Positions 38,081 to 41,854 of a stretch of 41,854 nt of DNA are shown here, in pieces. A model generated the notes under the pieces. The model searched no databases. It saw only the letters and a list, made by a program, of their open reading frames with translations, and was not told the origin of the DNA. This DNA is from Akkermansia sp. (GTDB lineage Bacteria; Verrucomicrobiota; Verrucomicrobiia; Verrucomicrobiales; Akkermansiaceae): contig JAGBDZ010000110.1 in assembly GCA_017937215.1 (NCBI GenBank), forward strand, positions 1 to 41,854, in the 5' to 3' direction. The number at the start of each line of letters is the position of its first letter. Position 1 is the first letter of the stretch. The position numbers and the translations under genes were made by a program.

Positions 38081-41000
38081 CAGGAATAGAGGGAGAGTTC
38101 CTCATCCAGCTTCGCACTGGGGGAAATGCTGTAGCGTTCACCCAGCTCAATGCTCACGCGGTTTCCCAGCGAATTACGGAAGGTCATGTGCACCGGCATC
38201 TTGCCTGGGTATTTCTGCAGGATACTCTTGATGAGCTCCAGGTCACCGGCGTTGTGGCGGGCGGTGTTCAGCGTAATCTCATAGAACTTAGGTTTGCCGC
38301 CGCGGCGTTTGGTGCCGGAGCCGATCTGCTCCACACCGTTTGCAGATACCTTCTTGCCGCCGGTCTTTTCGTCCTCGGAAATGCGGGCTCGGAACTGCAC
38401 GAAATTGCCGGCGGTGAGCAAACCTTCCTGTTCCATGGCCTTAGTGAACGAGTCGCCCCAGAGCAGGGCCTCTGTGCTGCCGGTAAAGTCTTCTACCGTG
38501 ATGATGGCGAACTTCTGGCCGCTCTTGCTCATCTTGATAGTAACGGCACGCAGCATGCCGGCCATATCGCGGGAACCGCGGATTTCCTCTGCCGTCAGAT
38601 CAGGCAGGGTGCCAATGGGAACGAACTTGGGATTGTCGATAATGCCTCGCATACTGTCCAGCGGGTTACCGGTGAAATAGGCACCGGTGAGGAATTTTTC
38701 ATCGTCCAGGCGCTTATCCTTGGGCCATTCCTGGATGGTGACCGCATCCACTGCGGCAGAGGTGGTCTCGGTCATATCGAAGAGCGCCATCTGCCCGGCC
38801 TCGGCATCCTTGTGCACGCTGCTGGCGCCGTTGATGCACTGCTCGATGCTCTCGAAAATTTGCGCACGGCACACGTGCATCCAGTCGAAGGCGCCGCACT
38901 GCACCAGCACTTCAATCTGGTTGCGGCGTACGTTCTGCGGCGGGATGCGGTAGCAGAAATCCTCCAGACTCTTGTAGGGGCCGTTCTTCTTGCGTTCCTC
39001 CACGATGACGCGCACGGTTTCCGAGCTCATGCTCTTGACGGAGGCCAGACCGAAGCGCACGGCCAGCTTGCCGTTCGGCATGGTTTCGGGCTGGAACTTC
39101 ACCTCGCTGTGGTTCACGCAGGGGCCCAGCACTTCGATGCCCATGCGGATGGCTTCCTGAATGAACACACCTATCTTTTCGTTGGTGGCTTCATTGGTCA
39201 TGAGACCACAGAGGAACTCCACGGGGAAATGGGCTTTCAGGTAGGCAGTCCAGTAGGAAATATGGCCGTAGCAGGCAGAGTGCGACTTGTTGAAGCCGTA
39301 ACCGGCGAACTTCTGAATCTTGTCGAAAATGGCGTTAGCGGTCTTTTCGTCAATCTGGTTTACATCCCAGCAGCCTTTCACGAAACGGCGACGCTGCTCG
39401 GCCATTTCCTGCATGTCCTTGTGACCCATGGCTCGGCGCAGAAGGTCAGCACCACCCAGGGTGTAGCCGGCCAGCAGCTTGGCGGCTGCCTGCACCTGCT
39501 CCTGGTAAATCATCACACCGTAGGTCAGTCCGGACACCGTCTCCAGAAGCGGATGCTCGTATTCCGCCTGCTTCAGCCCCTTCTTCACGGCAATCATGTC
39601 GTCCATGAACTGCATGGCGCCGGGACGGTAGAGGGCGAGCAGGGCGATGATGTCTTCGATATTATCGATACCGTAGCGTCGGCAGGTATCCACCATGCCG
39701 CCGGATTCCAGCTGGAACACACCCATGGTGTCGCCGCGGTTCAGCAGTTCAAAGGTCTTTTTGTCAGTGATATCCACGGCATCATAGCGGAAATCCGGCA
39801 CGCGCCAGCGCACGTAGGTCTCCGCGTCCTTCATCACGGTGAGCGTCTTGAGCCCCAGGAAGTCCATCTTGAGCAGACCTGCGTTGTAAATGGCACCCAT
39901 ATCGCACTGGGCCACCACTTCGCCCTGCGGGTTGCTCAGGTCATCTCGCGTGAGCGCCACGTATTCATCCAGCGGGCGGTCACCAATCACCACACCGGCG
40001 GCGTGCATGCCCACGTTGCGCACGGTGCCTTCCAGTTTCTTGGCGTAGTTCCAGATTTCCTTGTAGGTATCGTCCTGCTCCACCAGGGTGCGAAGGTCTT
40101 CGCTGGCGGCGTAGCTCTTGTCCAGCGTCACGCCGGGGCCGCTTTCGATGAGCTTGGCAATCTTATCACTGTCGCTGTAGCTCATATCGAGCACGCGCGC
40201 CACATCCTTGATAACCGACTTGGCACCCATGGTGCCGTAGGTGATGATGTGGGTCACGGCACGTTCACCGTACTTCTGTCGCACGTATTCAATCACCTCC
40301 GGGCGGCGGGTCTGGCAGAAGTCAATATCAATATCCGGCGGGCTCACACGCTCCGGGTTCAGGAATCGCTCGAAAATGAGGTTGAACGCGTAGGGGTCGA
40401 TGTTCGTGATTTTCATCACATAGGCCACCAGCGAACCGGCAGCGGAACCACGGCCGGGGCCCACGGGAATATCGTGGTCCTTGGCCCAGTTGATGAAGTC
40501 TGCGGTGATGAGGAAGTAACTGGGGAAGCGCAGCTGATTGATGATGCCCAGCTCGTAATCCAGGCGGGCGCGCAGCTCCTGGTCGTTCTCGGCTCGTTCC
40601 TTGCCGTAGCGCTCAGCCAGGCCTTCGTAGCAGATTTTGCGCAGGTATTCCTCGCGGGTGGAGCCGTCCTCGGGAGCGAACTCGGGGTATCGCTCAGTGG
40701 AGGTGGAGTCGAGCTTGATGGACGTGTTGCATCGCTCAGCAATCACGTTGGTGTTCTCATAGGCATCCGGGTATTCCGGGAAGAGCTCGCGCATCTCGGC
40801 CTCGCTCTTGAAATACACACTCTTGGGGTAGCGCATGCGTTTGGAATCCATGCGTTTGTTGCCTGTGCCCACGCAGATGAGGATATCATGCGCATCGTGG
40901 TCATCGGCATTCAGGAAGTGGGCGTCGTTCGTCACCACCAGCGGAACATTGTTCTTGCGGGCAATGCGCACCAGCTCGGGGGTTACGCGGCGTTCCTCCT

Positions 41001-41592
41001 CCAGCTCGTGGTCCTGCAGCTCCACAAACACGTTATCCTTGCCGAAGATGTCCACCAAATCCAGCAGTACCTGTTCGGCTTTCTCGGGCTCATCGCGCAG
41101 GAGCCATTCCTGCATGGGGCCGGAGATACAACCGGTGAGGCAGATAAGCCCCTTGCTGAACTCGCGCAGGGTATCATAGTCGATACGCGGCTTGTAATAG
41201 AAGCCGTCCAGATGGCCTCGGGAGACAATCTTGATAAGGTTTTCCCAGCCGATGTTGTTCTCGCAGAGCAGCACCAGGTGGCAGTATTTATTGCGCCCCG
41301 GAATCTGTTTCTTCACATCCAGCGGGGTAGGGGAAACATACACCTCGCAACCCAGAATCGGCTTGAATACCGGTTTCTTCTCATCCGGGTGTTCCTTGTT
41401 CCACTCCAGCACGCCCTTATTGTGCTTCTTCACGTTCACCATGAACTCAATGGCCGCAAACACATTGCCGTGGTCGGTGATGGCAACGGAATTCATCCCG
41501 AGTTCGACGCATTTTTTAATCAGATCCTTGGTGTGGATCATACCGTCGAGCAGTGAGTATTCAGTGTGAACGTGTAAGTGAGTGAAAGCCAT
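38080..41592 (-). CDS. dnaE: DNA polymerase III alpha subunit
   Basis: Replicative polymerase. 1170 residues in the DnaE1 order: N-terminal PHP domain (THLHVHTEYSLLDG, SVAITDHGNVFA), palm with the catalytic PPDIDIDF near residue 415 and the later Asp in KMDFLGLKTL, fingers/tau-binding region, helix-hairpin-helix (PPQNVRRNQIEVLVQCGAFD) and C-terminal OB fold (VTIKMSKSGQKFAIITVEDFTGSTEALLWG). Its tail (beyond 1090) carries a small domain. It begins after a strong promoter with a leader of about 6 nt. The serpin gene overlaps its stop by one base. Confidence 0.98.
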   Translation of the reverse strand: MAFTHLHVHTEYSLLDGMIHTKDLIKKCVELGMNSVAITDHGNVFAAIEFMVNVKKHNKGVLEWNKEHPDEKKPVFKPILGCEVYVSPTPLDVKKQIPGRNKYCHLVLLCENNIGWENLIKIVSRGHLDGFYYKPRIDYDTLREFSKGLICLTGCISGPMQEWLLRDEPEKAEQVLLDLVDIFGKDNVFVELQDHELEEERRVTPELVRIARKNNVPLVVTNDAHFLNADDHDAHDILICVGTGNKRMDSKRMRYPKSVYFKSEAEMRELFPEYPDAYENTNVIAERCNTSIKLDSTSTERYPEFAPEDGSTREEYLRKICYEGLAERYGKERAENDQELRARLDYELGIINQLRFPSYFLITADFINWAKDHDIPVGPGRGSAAGSLVAYVMKITNIDPYAFNLIFERFLNPERVSPPDIDIDFCQTRRPEVIEYVRQKYGERAVTHIITYGTMGAKSVIKDVARVLDMSYSDSDKIAKLIESGPGVTLDKSYAASEDLRTLVEQDDTYKEIWNYAKKLEGTVRNVGMHAAGVVIGDRPLDEYVALTRDDLSNPQGEVVAQCDMGAIYNAGLLKMDFLGLKTLTVMKDAETYVRWRVPDFRYDAVDITDKKTFELLNRGDTMGVFQLESGGMVDTCRRYGIDNIEDIIALLALYRPGAMQFMDDMIAVKKGLKQAEYEHPLLETVSGLTYGVMIYQEQVQAAAKLLAGYTLGGADLLRRAMGHKDMQEMAEQRRRFVKGCWDVNQIDEKTANAIFDKIQKFAGYGFNKSHSACYGHISYWTAYLKAHFPVEFLCGLMTNEATNEKIGVFIQEAIRMGIEVLGPCVNHSEVKFQPETMPNGKLAVRFGLASVKSMSSETVRVIVEERKKNGPYKSLEDFCYRIPPQNVRRNQIEVLVQCGAFDWMHVCRAQIFESIEQCINGASSVHKDAEAGQMALFDMTETTSAAVDAVTIQEWPKDKRLDDEKFLTGAYFTGNPLDSMRGIIDNPKFVPIGTLPDLTAEEIRGSRDMAGMLRAVTIKMSKSGQKFAIITVEDFTGSTEALLWGDSFTKAMEQEGLLTAGNFVQFRARISEDEKTGGKKVSANGVEQIGSGTKRRGGKPKFYEITLNTARHNAGDLELIKSILQKYPGKMPVHMTFRNSLGNRVSIELGERYSISPSAKLDEELSLYS

Positions 41593-41605
41593 AGCGCGTG
41601 CGCCG

Positions 41606-41634
41606 ATTATACACTATACAGGCCGATATGTCAG
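41606..41634 (-). promoter_or_regulatory. Promoter of dnaE-serpin
   Basis: Reading leftward: CTGACA (41629-41634), 17 bp, perfect TATAAT (41606-41611), then 13 nt to the ATG at 41592. There is no Shine-Dalgarno sequence in the expected ~6-nt leader. Confidence 0.78.
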
Positions 41635-41709
41635 CACGAAAACACGCCAACGAGCACAAAATATCCGCGTTTATTGCTCCGGCAATTAAAGAATATTGCT
41701 TGGACTCAA

Positions 41710-41854
41710 CGACAAATTGGAATTTGGCGAGCCCATACAGGCGCACGTAGTGCGCGGAATTCTGAGCCCGGAGGGCGACAGCCAGTAGCGCGGGGTGGAG
41801 CGACGTAGTCGCGGAACCCCGGGTTAGCTCAAAAATTTATCTGAGCCCCGAACG
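41710..41854. repeat. Right copy of the 145-bp inverted terminal repeat of the window
   Basis: Reverse complement of 65-209 with three mismatches. It begins abruptly at 41710 and runs to the window end, where it is cut. It carries the same TAC-loop hairpins. The 117 bp between the dnaE ATG and this repeat hold the dnaE promoter and nothing else visible. Confidence 0.85.

Noticed and set aside
38188..41556. A 1122-codon open frame on the plus strand opposite dnaE
   Set aside because: Antisense mirror of a conserved polymerase gene; no domain, start context or promoter is seen. The frame stays open because of third-position GC bias.

Overview
The window looks like a Gram-negative, gut-type Verrucomicrobiota chromosome, most likely Akkermansia-like (inference from gene content, not from a search). 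Pointers are a GH110 alpha-1,3-galactosidase typical of mucin or blood-group glycan degraders, a eukaryote-type glycogen branching enzyme, a LolD-type ABC ATPase, secreted thioredoxin-fold proteins and a moderately high GC content. Almost all of it is chromosomal housekeeping DNA. Both ends of the window lie in the same ~145-bp repeat in opposite orientation, so the window probably ends where a dispersed repeat broke an assembly.

Layout from left to right: glgB and a DUF3592-like membrane protein (344-3103); a secreted thioredoxin-fold protein (3243-3875); a leftward gltX-queA-DUF805 operon (3939-6654); a leftward operon of an Rrf2 regulator, a GH110 galactosidase and two small membrane proteins (6725-9782); dnaA (9861-11264) with a 330-bp upstream region; then a leftward seven-gene block (11640-21091). 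The promoter-proximal part of that block is a three-gene GTPase system: a zinc-ribbon GTPase, a membrane protein with a GAP1-N2-type domain, and a membrane-anchored coiled-coil protein. It is followed by a metallophosphoesterase, a 4'-phosphopantetheinyl transferase, a CPBP-family membrane protein and thiL. Next come panC-lolD rightward (21224-22728); a leftward cluster of TlpA-like protein, nitroreductase and degenerate thioredoxin-like protein (22801-24558); priA and a KH-domain RNA-binding protein; a degenerate Fic-fold protein; fabH; a lone tyrosine recombinase; rightward pgpH-like HD hydrolase and BASS transporter; RNase P RNA; a CDF metal transporter divergent from metG; a small membrane protein; a serpin and dnaE.

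The strongest candidate for an undescribed system is the GTPase/GAP1/coiled-coil trio at 14418-21091. A second theme is transcription and translation architecture. About ten genes have a recognisable sigma70-type promoter (usually an exact 17-bp spacer) whose -10 element ends only 6-9 nt before the start codon, which predicts leaderless or almost leaderless mRNAs. These promoters also decide several start codons: for gltX, the KH protein, the Fic-like protein and the CDF transporter, the longest reading frame begins upstream of or inside the promoter, so the shorter start is given here.

All functional calls come from reading motifs and recalling families; no database search was possible.
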